Below are positions 1 to 9,418 of a stretch of 64,000 nt of DNA, in pieces. The position numbers and the translations under genes were made by a program. Under the pieces are notes generated by a model. The model was not told where the DNA came from. It was given only the letters and a program-made list of their open reading frames with translations, and ran no database searches. The DNA is from Microbacterium sp. 4R-513. Lineage in GTDB: Bacteria > Actinomycetota > Actinomycetes > Actinomycetales > Microbacteriaceae. Position 1 is the first letter of the stretch. The number at the start of each line of letters is the position of its first letter. Location of the stretch: the NCBI RefSeq assembly GCF_011046485.1, contig NZ_CP049256.1, forward strand, positions 3,410,001 to 3,474,000. The letters run 5' to 3'.

Positions 1-849
1 CTCCGTGCTGCCGCGTCCCCACGGCTCGCGCGGGAGTTGGAAGACGCCATCGAGGTCGCGAGCGAACCGACACGCCTCGCGCGGTCCCTCTCGCGGGTCG
101 AAGAGACGCTGTTCGCGGTGGCGTCACCCGAGCCGCTCGCCACGACGGTGTTCGCACCGCGGCGGGCGCGTGCCGCGACGGCCGCGACGGATCCACCGAC
201 CGCCGCCGAGCCGGCGGAGCCGCCGCTCCTCGTTCGGCTCGCCGGCCACGTCGACGCCGACCTCGCCGACGCCTTCTCGCGCGCGACGACGGCGGTGTGG
301 CGCCGGTTCCGCACGGAGCGCGAACCGAGTCGCAGGAAGCCCATCGTTGCGGCCGCCGTCGTGGCCGGCGCGGTCCTCGCCGGTGGGCTTCTGTGGCCTT
401 CGGGTGGCCCGGCTACGGCCGAGGCTCCGGCGACGCCCGGCCCGGGCCCGTCCCCATCCGCTTCGGCCGGTGTCGGGCCGGGCGGCGAGGAAGGCACCGA
501 GGCGACGGATGCCGCGGCATCCACCTCCCCGCCGGAGGAGTCAGCGGGCGCTGGGACGGCCGACCTCGCATCGACGCTCGATGCGCTGCTCACCGCACGC
601 GCGGCGTGCGACGACGACGGATGCCGCGGCGCGCTGCAGGAGGATGCGGCGGTGTCGCTTCCGCCCGGCCCGATCGACCTTCCGAGCGCCGATCGCCGGA
701 TCGCGCTGCTCGACGAGTTCGGCGGAGCGGCCGTCCTGCGGGTCGACGCCGTCGCCGAGGACCAGGCCTCTCAGCTCGTGGTCATCGTCCGCGCAAAGGA
801 GACGTCGGTGCTCCGCGACGTGCACGACGTCGTGGAGCACCCACGGTGA
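1..849 (+). CDS. C-terminal part of an unknown single-pass membrane protein (5' end outside the window)
   Basis: The reading frame is open to the left edge, so the true start lies outside the window; an internal TTG at 37 is not a convincing start. About 110 residues of Ala/Arg/Glu-rich sequence lead to one hydrophobic segment near nt 340-405, which probably crosses the membrane. A Pro/Ala/Gly/Ser/Glu-rich linker and a small C-terminal domain of about 100 residues with the pair CDDDGC follow. I do not recognise the family. It converges on sucB with a 12-base gap. An N-terminal cytoplasmic domain outside the window, such as a kinase or anti-sigma-like domain, is possible but cannot be tested here. 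Confidence 0.6.
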   Translation, partial: LRAAASPRLARELEDAIEVASEPTRLARSLSRVEETLFAVASPEPLATTVFAPRRARAATAATDPPTAAEPAEPPLLVRLAGHVDADLADAFSRATTAVWRRFRTEREPSRRKPIVAAAVVAGAVLAGGLLWPSGGPATAEAPATPGPGPSPSASAGVGPGGEEGTEATDAAASTSPPEESAGAGTADLASTLDALLTARAACDDDGCRGALQEDAAVSLPPGPIDLPSADRRIALLDEFGGAAVLRVDAVAEDQASQLVVIVRAKETSVLRDVHDVVEHPR

Positions 850-861
850 AGCCGGTTCGGA

Positions 862-2727
862 TCAGATGCCGAGGTCGCCCTCGAAGGCCGCTGCCTCGAG
901 GCGCGACTTGACCGCACCCAGGAAGCGGGCGGCGTCGGCACCGTCGATGATGCGGTGGTCGTACGACAGCGCGAGGTAGACGTAAGAGCGCACCGAGATC
1001 GCGTCCTTGCCGTCGACCGTCACGATGCCGGGGCGCTTGACGACGATGCCCGTGCCGAGGATCGCGGACTGGGGCAGGAACACGACGGGGGTGTCGAACA
1101 GCGCGCCGCGCGAACCCGTGTTCGTCAGCGTGAAGGTGCCGCCGGCGAGCTCGTCGGGCTTGAGCTTGTTCTCACGCGTGCGCGCCGCGAGATCGGCGAT
1201 CTCGTGCGCGATCTGCGCGAGGTTCTTGCTCGCGGCGTCGCGGAGCACCGGGGTGAGCAGGCCGCGCTCCGTGTCGACCGCGATCGACAGGTTCTCGGTC
1301 GGCGGGTAGACGATGTCGGTGCCGTCGACCGTGGAGTTGACCACGGGGTACGCCTGCAGCGCCTCGGCCGCCGCGAGGGCGAAGAACGGCAGGAACGACA
1401 GCTTGTCGCCCGTCTTGGACTGGAAGTCGCCCTTCACCTTGTCGCGGAACGACGAGAGCTTCGTCACGTCGACCTCGACGACGGTCGTGAGCTGAGCCGT
1501 CGACTGCATCGAGGCGACCGCGCGCTCGGCGAGCACCTTGCGCAGACGCGACATCGGCTGGGTCGTCCCGCGGAGCGGCGAGATCTCGAGCTTCGGTGCG
1601 GCCGGTGCGGCCGGCGCCTCTGCAGGAGCGGCCGGCGCCGATGCCGCCTCGGCGGCCTTCAGCACGTCTTCCTTGCGGATGCGTCCGCCGACTCCCGTGC
1701 CCGTGACGGTCGCGAGGTCGACGCCCTGCTGCTGCGCCAGCCGGCGCACCAGCGGGGTGACGTACGTGGGAACGTCCGAGTCGTCCGAGCCCTGGGCCGC
1801 GGCGGCTGCCGGGGCTCCGGAGGGGGGCGCGGCCTGTGCGGGCGCGGCCTGAGCAGGAGCGGCCTGTGCCGGAGCGGACTGAGCCGGAGCGGCGGCCGGG
1901 GCAGGGGCTGCCTGCGCGGGCGCTGCCTGCGCGGGGGCTGCCTGTGCGGGCGCGGGCGCTGCCTGGGCAGGCGCCTCCTGAGCCGGCGTGGCCGGGGCGG
2001 CGGGCTCCGGGGCGGCCTCCTGCGCAGGAGCCTGCGCGGCCGGGGCTGGAGCGGGAGCGGCGCTGTCGCCGATGCGGGCGAGAGCCGCGCCGACGGCGAC
2101 CGTCTCGTCCTCCTTCACGAGGATCTCCTGCAGAACGCCGGCGAACGGCGACGGGATCTCGGTGTCGACCTTGTCGGTCGAGATCTCGAGGAGGGGCTCG
2201 TCGGTCTCGACGGAGTCGCCGACCTCTTTGAGCCAGCGCGTGACGGTGCCCTCGGTGACACTCTCGCCGAGCTCGGGGAGGACGACCTCCTTGCCGCCGG
2301 ACGCGGCGGGGGCGGATGCCTCGGCAGCCGGAGCCGCGGGAGCCTGCTCTGCGGCCGGCGCGGCCTCTGCGGCCGGCGCGGCCTCTGCGGCAGGTGCCGG
2401 GGCCTCCTGCGCCGGCGCCGCCTCAGCGGGCGCGGACTCGGCCTGCGCGGGAGCCTGCTCGGGCGCGGGAGACTCGGCGGGAGCCGACGAGCCGTCGCCG
2501 ATCTTGGCCAGCACGGCGCCGACCTCGACGGTCTCGTCCTCCTGGACGAGGATCTCTTCGATCACGCCGCCCACCGGCGAAGGGATCTCGGTGTCGACCT
2601 TGTCGGTGGAGATCTCGAGCAGACCCTCGTCCGCCTCGATGGTGTCACCGACCTTCTTGAGCCAGCGGGTGACCGTTCCCTCGGTGACGCTCTCTCCGAG
2701 CGCGGGGAGGACCACGGATGTGCTCAT
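862..2727 (-). CDS. sucB: 2-oxo acid dehydrogenase E2 component (dihydrolipoamide acyltransferase)
   Basis: The E2 core transfers acyl groups from lipoyl-lysine to CoA in the 2-oxoglutarate and/or pyruvate dehydrogenase complex in the cytoplasm. Two lipoyl domains are visible, residues 4-78 and 147-220, with the lipoylated Lys in [11 protein letters not shown] at Lys43 and Lys186. Pro/Ala/Gln linkers connect them. A peripheral-subunit-binding domain follows at about 320-357, then the catalytic acyltransferase domain at about 380-621 with the HxxxD motif (His591, Asp595). The length of 621 residues fits the two-lipoyl-domain E2 of actinobacteria. It is the last gene of pepA-lpdA-sucB, 65 bases after the E3 gene. 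Whether it serves OGDH, PDH or both cannot be told from the sequence. Confidence 0.95.
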   Translation of the reverse strand: MSTSVVLPALGESVTEGTVTRWLKKVGDTIEADEGLLEISTDKVDTEIPSPVGGVIEEILVQEDETVEVGAVLAKIGDGSSAPAESPAPEQAPAQAESAPAEAAPAQEAPAPAAEAAPAAEAAPAAEQAPAAPAAEASAPAASGGKEVVLPELGESVTEGTVTRWLKEVGDSVETDEPLLEISTDKVDTEIPSPFAGVLQEILVKEDETVAVGAALARIGDSAAPAPAPAAQAPAQEAAPEPAAPATPAQEAPAQAAPAPAQAAPAQAAPAQAAPAPAAAPAQSAPAQAAPAQAAPAQAAPPSGAPAAAAAQGSDDSDVPTYVTPLVRRLAQQQGVDLATVTGTGVGGRIRKEDVLKAAEAASAPAAPAEAPAAPAAPKLEISPLRGTTQPMSRLRKVLAERAVASMQSTAQLTTVVEVDVTKLSSFRDKVKGDFQSKTGDKLSFLPFFALAAAEALQAYPVVNSTVDGTDIVYPPTENLSIAVDTERGLLTPVLRDAASKNLAQIAHEIADLAARTRENKLKPDELAGGTFTLTNTGSRGALFDTPVVFLPQSAILGTGIVVKRPGIVTVDGKDAISVRSYVYLALSYDHRIIDGADAARFLGAVKSRLEAAAFEGDLGI

Positions 2728-2792
2728 GGGACTGTCTCCTTCAAGATGCCGATGTCGTGTCTAGCTTAGTGATGAGGTTCGTACGTCGGGGT

Positions 2793-4166
2793 TCACAGGG
2801 TGTGCAGCGGCTTGCCCGCGAGAGCCAGGAAGGCCTCGCCGAGGGCCTCGCTCTGCGTGGGGTGCGCGTGCACGAACGGCGCGATGTCTTCGGGGTGCGC
2901 CTCCCACCCGACGATGAGCTGCCCCTCCGTGATGAGCTCGCCGACGCGGTCGCCGATGAGGTGCACCCCAAGGACCGGACCCTCCTTCTGACGCACGACC
3001 TTGGCGATGCCCGACGTGCCGAGGATCTCGCTCTTGCCGTTGCCGGCGAGGTTGTACTCGTAGGCGACGATGCCGTCGGCTCCGTGAGCCTCGACGGCCT
3101 TGGCCTCGGTGAGGCCCACCGAGGCGACCTCGGGATGCGAGTACGTCACCCGCGGGACGTGCACGTCGGGGATGAGGACGGGCGAGAGCCCGGCGATCTC
3201 CTCCGCGACGAAGATGCCCTGCTGGAAGCCGCGGTGCGCGAGCTGAAGTCCGGGGACGATATCGCCGACGGCCCACACGTGGTCGACCGACGTGCGCAGC
3301 CGGTCGTCCGTGACGACGAAGCCCCGGTCGATGGTGACGCCGGCCTCTTCGAAGCCGAGCCCGGCCGTGGCCGGACCGCGGCCCACCGCCACGAGGAGGT
3401 AGTCCGCCTCGAACGTCTTCCCGTCTTCGAGCGTCACGGTCACGGCATCCGTCGTCTGGGTCGCGCTCGCGAAGCGCACACCGAGGGAGTACGCGATGCC
3501 GCGCTTGCGGAACGCACGCTCGAGGCCCTTGCTGAGGGCGAGGTCTTCGACGGGGACCAGGTGATCGAGCGCCTCGACGATCGTCACGTCGACGCCGAAC
3601 GAGCGCCAGACGCTCGCGAACTCGACGCCGATGACACCGCCGCCGAGCACCACGACGGACCGCGGCACCTCGGTCAGCTCGAGGGCCTGCTCGCTCGTGA
3701 GGATGCGGCCGCCGATCTCGAGCCCCGGCAGGGTGCGGCTGTACGAGCCGGTCGCCAGGATGACGTCGGTGCCGATGTAGCGGTCGTCGCCGACGCGCAC
3801 CGCGCGGTCGCGCTCCAGGCGGCCTTCGCCGTGCACGACCTCGATCTTGCGGGCCTTCACGAGTCCCTCGAGGCCCTTGTACTTCTTGGCGACGATGCCC
3901 TCGCGGTACGTGCGGACGCCGTCGATGTCGATCGACTCGAAGGAGGAGCGGACGCCGAACGAGGCCGACTCCCGCACGTTGTCGGCGATCTCGGCCGCGT
4001 GGAGCAGCGCCTTCGTCGGGATGCACCCGCGGTGGAGGCACGTGCCGCCCACCTTGTCCTTCTCGATCAGCGCGACCGACTTGCCGAGTTCGGCTGCACG
4101 GAGGGCGGCGGCGTACCCGCCGCTGCCACCGCCGAGCACCACGATGTCGAAGCTGTGATCGGTCAA
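2793..4166 (-). CDS. lpdA: Dihydrolipoyl dehydrogenase (E3)
   Basis: FAD-dependent enzyme that reoxidises dihydrolipoamide on E2 with NAD+. The N-terminal FAD motif is GGGSGGYAA (residues 12-20), and the redox disulfide is Cys43/Cys48 in GGTCLHRGC. The second nucleotide-binding motif (VVLGGGVIGVEFAS) and the C-terminal dimerisation domain with the catalytic His region (HAHPTQSE) are present. Length is 457 residues, normal for the family. The start is a TTG whose last bases overlap the TGA of pepA (TTGA, 4163-4166), so translation is probably coupled. An upstream in-frame extension runs antisense to pepA and was not used. With sucB downstream it forms an E3-E2 unit. Confidence 0.95.
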   Translation of the reverse strand: MTDHSFDIVVLGGGSGGYAAALRAAELGKSVALIEKDKVGGTCLHRGCIPTKALLHAAEIADNVRESASFGVRSSFESIDIDGVRTYREGIVAKKYKGLEGLVKARKIEVVHGEGRLERDRAVRVGDDRYIGTDVILATGSYSRTLPGLEIGGRILTSEQALELTEVPRSVVVLGGGVIGVEFASVWRSFGVDVTIVEALDHLVPVEDLALSKGLERAFRKRGIAYSLGVRFASATQTTDAVTVTLEDGKTFEADYLLVAVGRGPATAGLGFEEAGVTIDRGFVVTDDRLRTSVDHVWAVGDIVPGLQLAHRGFQQGIFVAEEIAGLSPVLIPDVHVPRVTYSHPEVASVGLTEAKAVEAHGADGIVAYEYNLAGNGKSEILGTSGIAKVVRQKEGPVLGVHLIGDRVGELITEGQLIVGWEAHPEDIAPFVHAHPTQSEALGEAFLALAGKPLHTL

Positions 4167-5641
4167 CGCCCGGCCTCCTCGCCGATGAAGTGGATGAGCG
4201 ACCGGACGGTCGCCCCGGTGGGGCCCTTGTCGGTGAAGCCGAAGGGACCGCCCTTGTTCATGCCGACGCCGGCGATGTCGAGGTGCACCCAGGGGATCCG
4301 TCCCGCGTCGTCGGCGTCCGACGACCGCCCGACGAAGTGGCGCAGGAAGAGCCCTGCGAAGAGCGAGCCGCCCGCGGGATCGCCCACCTTCGCGTTGACG
4401 AGATCGGCGATCGGGGAGTCCAGCTCGTCCTTCATGTGCTCGGGGAGGGGCAGCTGCCACGCGAGCTCGCCCGCCTCGGCCGACGCGGCCAGATAGCGCG
4501 CGACCGCGTCGTCGTCGCCCATGACGCCGGCGTGACGGGTGCCCAGGGCGATCGTGATGGCACCTGTCAGCGTCGCGATGTCGACGATGACGTCGGGATG
4601 CTCGCGACTCGCCGCGACCAGGCCGTCAGCGAGAACCAGGCGTCCCTCGGCATCCGTGTTCAGGACCTCGACGGTCGAGCCGTCCAGGAGCCGCAGCACA
4701 TCGCCGGGGCGCGTCGCGCGACCGGAGGGCATGTTGTCGGCGATGCACAGCCACGCCGAGACGCGTACCGGGAGCGCGAGGGCCGCGGCGGCCCGGAGGA
4801 CGGCGAGCGCCGTCGCCGCGCCGCACATGTCGTACTTCATGCCGACCATCGCCGCAGCGGGCTTGAGCGACAGACCGCCCGTGTCGAAGGTGATGCCCTT
4901 GCCGACGAGCGCGACGTGACGTGTCGCACCGTCGGGCGCATAGTCCAGGCGGACGAGGCGCGGAGGCCGGTCGGAACCCTGCCCGACACCGAGGATCCCG
5001 CCGTAGCCGCCGGCAGCGAGCGCGGTCTCGTCGAGCACCTCGACCGTGACGGGCAGGTCGGCGACAGAGGCTGCGGCGCGGTCGGCGAAGTCCGCCGGTC
5101 CGAGCCACTCGGCCGGGATCGACACGAGGTCCTTGACGAGCGCGACGGCACCGGCGACGGCCGTCACGGCCGCGACGGCGTCGTCGTCGACCGCGTCGGA
5201 GCCGTGGATCCGAACGCGCGAAGCGCGGGGCTTCGGCGCATCCGACTTGTAGCCGTCGAAGCGGTAGCCGCCGAGTGCGGCACCCTCCGCGGCGGCTCGC
5301 CAGAGCTGCGGGTCGGCGGCGGGTGCGGCCACGGCGACGGACCCGAACCCGGTGAGGGTGCGGATGCCTGCGCCGACGGCATCGCGGAGGGCCGCGGCAT
5401 CCGGATTCGCGCCCGTTCCGACCACTGCGAGCGGAAGCGCCGTGGAGTCAGGAGCGAACGCCCGCTGATACGAGCCCGGAGCGCCCGTGAATCCGGTGCC
5501 GACGAGAGCGTCGCGCAGCCCGGGCCAGTCGTCGAGCCCGGGGGAGTCATCCCTGTCGAGCGGGGGGAGCGCCAGGAGGATGGCGTCTGCGTCGGCTTCT
5601 CGGATCGGTGCGGTGGAGTACTCGAGGTCGGGGAACGACAT
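4163..5641 (-). CDS. pepA: Leucyl aminopeptidase (M17 family)
   Basis: Cytosolic di-metal exopeptidase that releases N-terminal residues from peptides. The signature NTDAEGRL and the Lys/Asp metal ligands of the GKGITFDTGGLSLK segment are visible in the C-terminal catalytic half. The N-terminal half is the divergent M17 N domain. A -10 box TAGGAT on the minus strand (5649-5654) lies 8 bases before the ATG at 5641, the pattern of a leaderless transcript, so this start (MSFPDLEYS) is preferred over the ATG three codons upstream that overlaps the -10. It is first gene of the unit with lpdA and sucB, and is divergent from the PAC2 gene. Confidence 0.92.
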   Translation of the reverse strand: MSFPDLEYSTAPIREADADAILLALPPLDRDDSPGLDDWPGLRDALVGTGFTGAPGSYQRAFAPDSTALPLAVVGTGANPDAAALRDAVGAGIRTLTGFGSVAVAAPAADPQLWRAAAEGAALGGYRFDGYKSDAPKPRASRVRIHGSDAVDDDAVAAVTAVAGAVALVKDLVSIPAEWLGPADFADRAAASVADLPVTVEVLDETALAAGGYGGILGVGQGSDRPPRLVRLDYAPDGATRHVALVGKGITFDTGGLSLKPAAAMVGMKYDMCGAATALAVLRAAAALALPVRVSAWLCIADNMPSGRATRPGDVLRLLDGSTVEVLNTDAEGRLVLADGLVAASREHPDVIVDIATLTGAITIALGTRHAGVMGDDDAVARYLAASAEAGELAWQLPLPEHMKDELDSPIADLVNAKVGDPAGGSLFAGLFLRHFVGRSSDADDAGRIPWVHLDIAGVGMNKGGPFGFTDKGPTGATVRSLIHFIGEEAGR

Positions 5642-5712
5642 GGGTTCCATCCTAGGGAGCCGGTGTTCGCTGTCAGCGGGATGCCGCGGGCCCTGGGGAC
5701 GAACACGGCTCG

Positions 5713-5718
5713 TAGCAT
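5713..5718 (+). promoter_or_regulatory. -10 box of a leaderless promoter (TAGCAT)
   Basis: TAGCAT ends 7 bases before the ATG at 5725, so transcription would begin at or next to the start codon. No Shine-Dalgarno sequence precedes this ATG. The same geometry recurs across the window. Confidence 0.55.
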
Positions 5719-5724
5719 GGACCC

Positions 5725-6645
5725 ATGCCCCAGTCCGCGCCCCTCTTCGAGCGTGCCGTCTCGGCTCCGCCGGTGCCGGCCGGCCTTCCGCTCGTCATCG
5801 CGCTGACGGGATTCACCGACGCGGGGAGCGCCGTGAGCGGCCTCGTGGACTATCTGCGCGACGAACTCGACCCCACTCCCGTCGCCGTCTTCTCCAATGA
5901 CGTCCTGCTCGACTACCGGGCGCGTCGTCCGATCATCTCGTTCGACCAGGACCACCTCACGGACTACCGGCCGCCGCGTCTCGAGCTTTCGCTGGCCCAC
6001 GACTCGGTCGGGCAGCCGTTCCTCGCGCTCGCGGGCTACGAGCCGGACTTCGCATGGGATGCCTTCGCGTCGACCATCGTCGAATTCGCCGAGACCTTCG
6101 CGGTGTCGACCGTGACCTGGGTGCACGCCATCCCCATGCCCGTCCCGCACACGCGGCCCATCGGCACGACGGTGAGCGGCACGCGCGACGAGCTGACCGA
6201 GGCCCACTCCGTCTGGAAGCCGCACACTCAGGTGCCGGCGACGGCGGGGCATCTGCTCGAGTACCGGCTCTCGCAGGAGGGCTTCGCCATTGCGGGATTC
6301 GTGCTGCTCGTCCCGCACTATCTCGGCGACACCGAGTATCCGGCGGCGACGCTCGCGGGTCTCGACAGCATCACCGCGGCGACGGGACTCGTCTTCACGG
6401 GCGACGACCTCCGCGAGCAGAACCGCGAGTACCTGACGAAGGTCGATGAGCAGGTCACCGGAAGCGAGGAGCTCTCGCGCATGCTCGAGGGCCTCGAGGA
6501 GCGCTACGACGCCTACATGGCGGGGTCGACCCTCGCCACCCCGATCATCCACACGGGCGATCTGCCGAGCGCGGACGAGCTCGCCGCGGAGCTGGAGCGG
6601 TTCCTCGCGACACGCCCGTCCGGCGACGACGACAAGCGTCCCTGA
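5725..6645 (+). CDS. PAC2-family protein (proteasome-assembly-chaperone-like)
   Basis: The 306-residue protein has the PAC2 fold signature of bacterial members: an early LVIALTGFTDAGSA segment, a central VTWVHAIPMPVPHTRP strand-loop, and an acidic helical C-terminus. Archaeal and eukaryotic PAC2 proteins assist proteasome assembly. The bacterial role is unproven, and no proteasome genes are in this window. It stands alone between the divergent pepA and rpoD, behind a leaderless -10 box. Family membership is fairly secure from these motifs; function is not. Confidence 0.8.
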   Translation: MPQSAPLFERAVSAPPVPAGLPLVIALTGFTDAGSAVSGLVDYLRDELDPTPVAVFSNDVLLDYRARRPIISFDQDHLTDYRPPRLELSLAHDSVGQPFLALAGYEPDFAWDAFASTIVEFAETFAVSTVTWVHAIPMPVPHTRPIGTTVSGTRDELTEAHSVWKPHTQVPATAGHLLEYRLSQEGFAIAGFVLLVPHYLGDTEYPAATLAGLDSITAATGLVFTGDDLREQNREYLTKVDEQVTGSEELSRMLEGLEERYDAYMAGSTLATPIIHTGDLPSADELAAELERFLATRPSGDDDKRP

Positions 6646-6858
6646 CGGGAATGCGCGCCGTCTCGCGCGCGTTCCCTCTAAGTGCGTGTTCTCCCGCCCG
6701 TCATACCGCGGGGAGTGTGAGACAATAGATGACCTGACCCGTTGTCAACCCCTTCCTTGAGACCAACTCAGAGGTTCGGGGACTTGACAAGGGTCTTACT
6801 AGTGTCCGAAATCGATCGGGGGGCGCCGGACGCAGCGCCCGCCGATGAAAGGCGAAAC

Positions 6859-8247
6859 GTGACCTCGAGCACGAAGACCACACCTCGATCCCGAGCAGCG
6901 CAGGACACCGAGGCAGAGACCCCCGTCGAGGAGGTCGAGACGAAGCCCGCCACCGCCAAGCGCACCGCCGCGAAGACGAAGGCCCCCGCGAAGGCCAAGG
7001 CCGCGCCCAAGGCGAGCAAGGCCAAGGCGAAGGACGACGAGTCCGGCGACGACGAGGACCTCGACGACGACGTCGAACTCGATGCCGCCGATCTCGAAGA
7101 GGACGTCGCCGTCGATGAGGACTCCGATGACGAGTCGGACGAGCCGGCCGCCGCGCCCGCGGCGCGCGCGAAGACGGCTGCGACGACGGATGCCGAGTCC
7201 GCCGACGAGGAGGACGACGAGGAGGAGGGCACGAAGGCCCCCGTCTTCGCCGAGCCCCTCCCGACCGGCGCCATCGTCATCTCGTCGAGCGATGAGGACG
7301 ACATCCCCGTCTACTCGACGCAGATCACCGGCGCCACGGCCGACCCCGTCAAGGACTACCTGAAGCAGATCGGCAAGGTCCCGCTCCTCAACGCGGCCGA
7401 AGAGGTCGAGCTGGCGATGCGCATCGAGGCGGGGTTGTTCGCCGAAGAGAAGCTGTCGCACATGACGGCGGCCGAGAAGTCGTCCCAGCTGGGCCTCGAC
7501 CTGCAGTGGGTCGCCCGCGACGGCCAGCGCGCCAAGTCGCACCTGCTGGGTGCGAACCTCCGCCTCGTCGTCTCGCTCGCCAAGCGGTACACGGGCCGCG
7601 GCATGCAGTTCCTGGATCTCATCCAGGAGGGCAACCTCGGTCTGATCCGCGCCGTCGAGAAGTTCGACTACACCAAGGGCTTCAAGTTCTCGACCTACGC
7701 GACCTGGTGGATCCGTCAGGCCATCACGCGCGCCATGGCCGACCAGGCCCGCACGATCCGCATTCCCGTCCACATGGTCGAGGTCATCAACAAGCTCGCG
7801 CGCGTCCAGCGCCAGATGCTCCAGGACCTCGGTCGCGAACCCACGCCGGAAGAGCTCAGCCGCGAGCTCGACATGACCCCCGAGAAGGTCATCGAGGTGC
7901 AGAAGTACGGCCGCGAGCCGATCTCGCTGCACACCCCGCTCGGCGAGGACGGCGACAGCGAGTTCGGCGACCTCATCGAAGACACCGAGGCGGTCGTCCC
8001 GGCCGACGCGGTGGGCTTCACGATGCTGCAGCGTCAGCTCGAGTCGCTTCTCGACTCCCTCTCGGAGCGCGAGGCGGGCGTGATCCGCATGCGCTTCGGC
8101 CTCGGCGACGGCCAGCCGAAGACCCTCGACCAGATCGGCGACACCTTCGGCGTCACGCGTGAGCGCATCCGCCAGATCGAGTCCAAGACGATGGCCAAGC
8201 TGCGGCATCCCTCCCGCTCGCAGTCCCTCCGGGACTACCTCGAATGA
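6859..8247 (+). CDS. sigA: Primary RNA polymerase sigma factor (sigma-70, SigA/HrdB type)
   Basis: Directs RNA polymerase to housekeeping promoters. The first ~165 residues are low complexity, with Lys/Ala-rich then Asp/Glu-rich blocks, as in other actinobacterial principal sigma factors. Region 1.2 begins at [16 protein letters not shown]. Regions 2.1-2.4 contain [39 protein letters not shown] and the 2.4 helix. Region 4.2 ends with [17 protein letters not shown]. The GTG at 6859 was chosen because a GAAAGG Shine-Dalgarno lies 8-13 bases upstream and the conserved MTSSTKTT start follows. The upstream 213 bases hold the promoter region. Its stop overlaps the next start (ATGA). Confidence 0.96.
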   Translation: MTSSTKTTPRSRAAQDTEAETPVEEVETKPATAKRTAAKTKAPAKAKAAPKASKAKAKDDESGDDEDLDDDVELDAADLEEDVAVDEDSDDESDEPAAAPAARAKTAATTDAESADEEDDEEEGTKAPVFAEPLPTGAIVISSSDEDDIPVYSTQITGATADPVKDYLKQIGKVPLLNAAEEVELAMRIEAGLFAEEKLSHMTAAEKSSQLGLDLQWVARDGQRAKSHLLGANLRLVVSLAKRYTGRGMQFLDLIQEGNLGLIRAVEKFDYTKGFKFSTYATWWIRQAITRAMADQARTIRIPVHMVEVINKLARVQRQMLQDLGREPTPEELSRELDMTPEKVIEVQKYGREPISLHTPLGEDGDSEFGDLIEDTEAVVPADAVGFTMLQRQLESLLDSLSEREAGVIRMRFGLGDGQPKTLDQIGDTFGVTRERIRQIESKTMAKLRHPSRSQSLRDYLE

Positions 8248-8954
8248 GCGCCGAGGCCAACGCCGGCAAGGCGCTGACCGTCGACCTCGAGGGCGCGAGC
8301 TTCTCACGGATTCCGATCAAGACGCGCGTCGTCATGCCCGGCGACGACCTCGACTCGTTCGTGCGCGAGTACGCGAGTGAGGTCGTGCAGCCGGGTGACA
8401 CGCTGTTCGTGACCGAGAAGATCGTCGCCATCACGCAGGGACGCTCCTTCCCGGTCGACTCGATCAAGCCGCGTCGTCTCGCGTTCTTCCTGTCGAAGTT
8501 CGTCGTGAAGACGCCCTACGGCATCGGGCTCGGCATGCCCGAGACGATGGAGATGGCGCTGCGCGAGTGCGGCACGCTGCGCATCCTGTTCGCGGCATCC
8601 GTCTCGGCCGTCACGAAGCTGTTCGGCCGCAAGGGCGACTTCTACCGCATCGCGGGCGACAAGGCGCGGGCCATCGACGGCCCGACGAGCGGCACCATCC
8701 CGCCGTACAACAAGGCGGTCGTGCTCGGCCCCGAGAAGCCCCGTGAGGTCGCGCAGCGCCTGAAGGCCCTCCTCGGCGGCGTGCCCGAGGTCGCGGTCGT
8801 CGACATCAACGACATCGGCGGCAACATCCTCGGCTCGACGCTCACGAAGGACGGCGACAAGCAGCTCGTGACCATCCTCCGCGACAACCCGCTCGGGCAG
8901 GGGCATCAGTCGACGCCCCTCGGCATCGTGCGGAAGACGACGGCCTCCGCTTAG
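8244..8954 (+). CDS. Coenzyme F420-0:L-glutamate ligase-like protein (CofE family)
   Basis: The 236-residue protein aligns by motif with the CofE/F420 gamma-glutamyl ligase family: the early PGDDL...[15 protein letters not shown] segment, the [18 protein letters not shown] loop, and [14 protein letters not shown] near the C-terminus. CofE adds glutamate to F420-0 with GTP. No other F420 genes are here, and many family members outside F420 producers have no known substrate. The start overlaps the sigA stop by ATGA, so the two are translationally coupled. A strong terminator follows. The family call is good; the substrate is unknown. Confidence 0.75.
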   Translation: MSAEANAGKALTVDLEGASFSRIPIKTRVVMPGDDLDSFVREYASEVVQPGDTLFVTEKIVAITQGRSFPVDSIKPRRLAFFLSKFVVKTPYGIGLGMPETMEMALRECGTLRILFAASVSAVTKLFGRKGDFYRIAGDKARAIDGPTSGTIPPYNKAVVLGPEKPREVAQRLKALLGGVPEVAVVDINDIGGNILGSTLTKDGDKQLVTILRDNPLGQGHQSTPLGIVRKTTASA

Positions 8955-8967
8955 GCCCAGACGTACG

Positions 8968-9014
8968 AAGACCCCCGTCATCCCTTCTCGTCGAGGGAGG
9001 ATGACGGGGGTCTT
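8968..9014. terminator. Bidirectional intrinsic terminator
   Basis: A perfect 16-bp inverted repeat (arms 8968-8983 and 8999-9014, core AAGACCCCCGTCATCC) encloses a 15-base loop. It sits between convergent genes and can serve both strands. Confidence 0.85.
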
Positions 9015-9034
9015 CGCGTGCGGCGTGCGCGAGG

Positions 9035-9355
9035 TCAGCGCTGGGAGTCGAGGTAGTGCCGGACGGTGACGTCGCGCTCGACCAGGTAGCGCTCGTCCTC
9101 GGGATAGAAGACGGCGCGATCGACCTCGTCGCCCGCGAACGCGCGGATCGCCTCCATCGACTCCCAGCGCGACACCGTGACGATCTCCGTCAGCCCGTCG
9201 GGGAGGTCGCGCGACAGCATCCAGGCGTCGAGATTCCCCGGTGTCGCGCGATACTCCTCCATGCCCGTGCGGGCGATGTAGTCGAGGTAGGTGTCGCGGT
9301 CCTCGGTGCGGATCACGCCGCGCCACATCCGCACGATCGGCTGTGAAGAGCTCAT
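9035..9355 (-). CDS. Antibiotic-biosynthesis-monooxygenase (ABM) domain protein
   Basis: A single small dimeric alpha+beta-barrel domain of 106 residues. It shows the ABM pattern: an N-terminal strand IVRMWRGVIR, a helix with YLDYIARTG, a central EIVTVSRWESMEAIRAFAG and a C-terminal strand. Such proteins include cofactor-free monooxygenases and heme-degrading enzymes. No specific substrate residues can be assigned. It is transcribed alone towards the terminator at 8968-9014. Confidence 0.75.
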   Translation of the reverse strand: MSSSQPIVRMWRGVIRTEDRDTYLDYIARTGMEEYRATPGNLDAWMLSRDLPDGLTEIVTVSRWESMEAIRAFAGDEVDRAVFYPEDERYLVERDVTVRHYLDSQR

Positions 9356-9418
9356 CGTCCTAGGATGCTCCGGTCCGGCGGTGCGCGCACCCCCGGGCCG
9401 ACGAGCGGCTCGACCGCC

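Noticed and set aside
1830..2050. Tandem repeat-like block within sucB
   Set aside because: It encodes the Pro/Ala/Gln linker between E2 domains; repetition is at protein level and normal for the family.
955..2769. Very long reading frame antisense to sucB, with many similar ones (for example 14943-18587 over parC)
   Set aside because: High GC keeps stops rare in other frames. These translate to Arg/Gly-rich sequence without domains and lie over secure genes.
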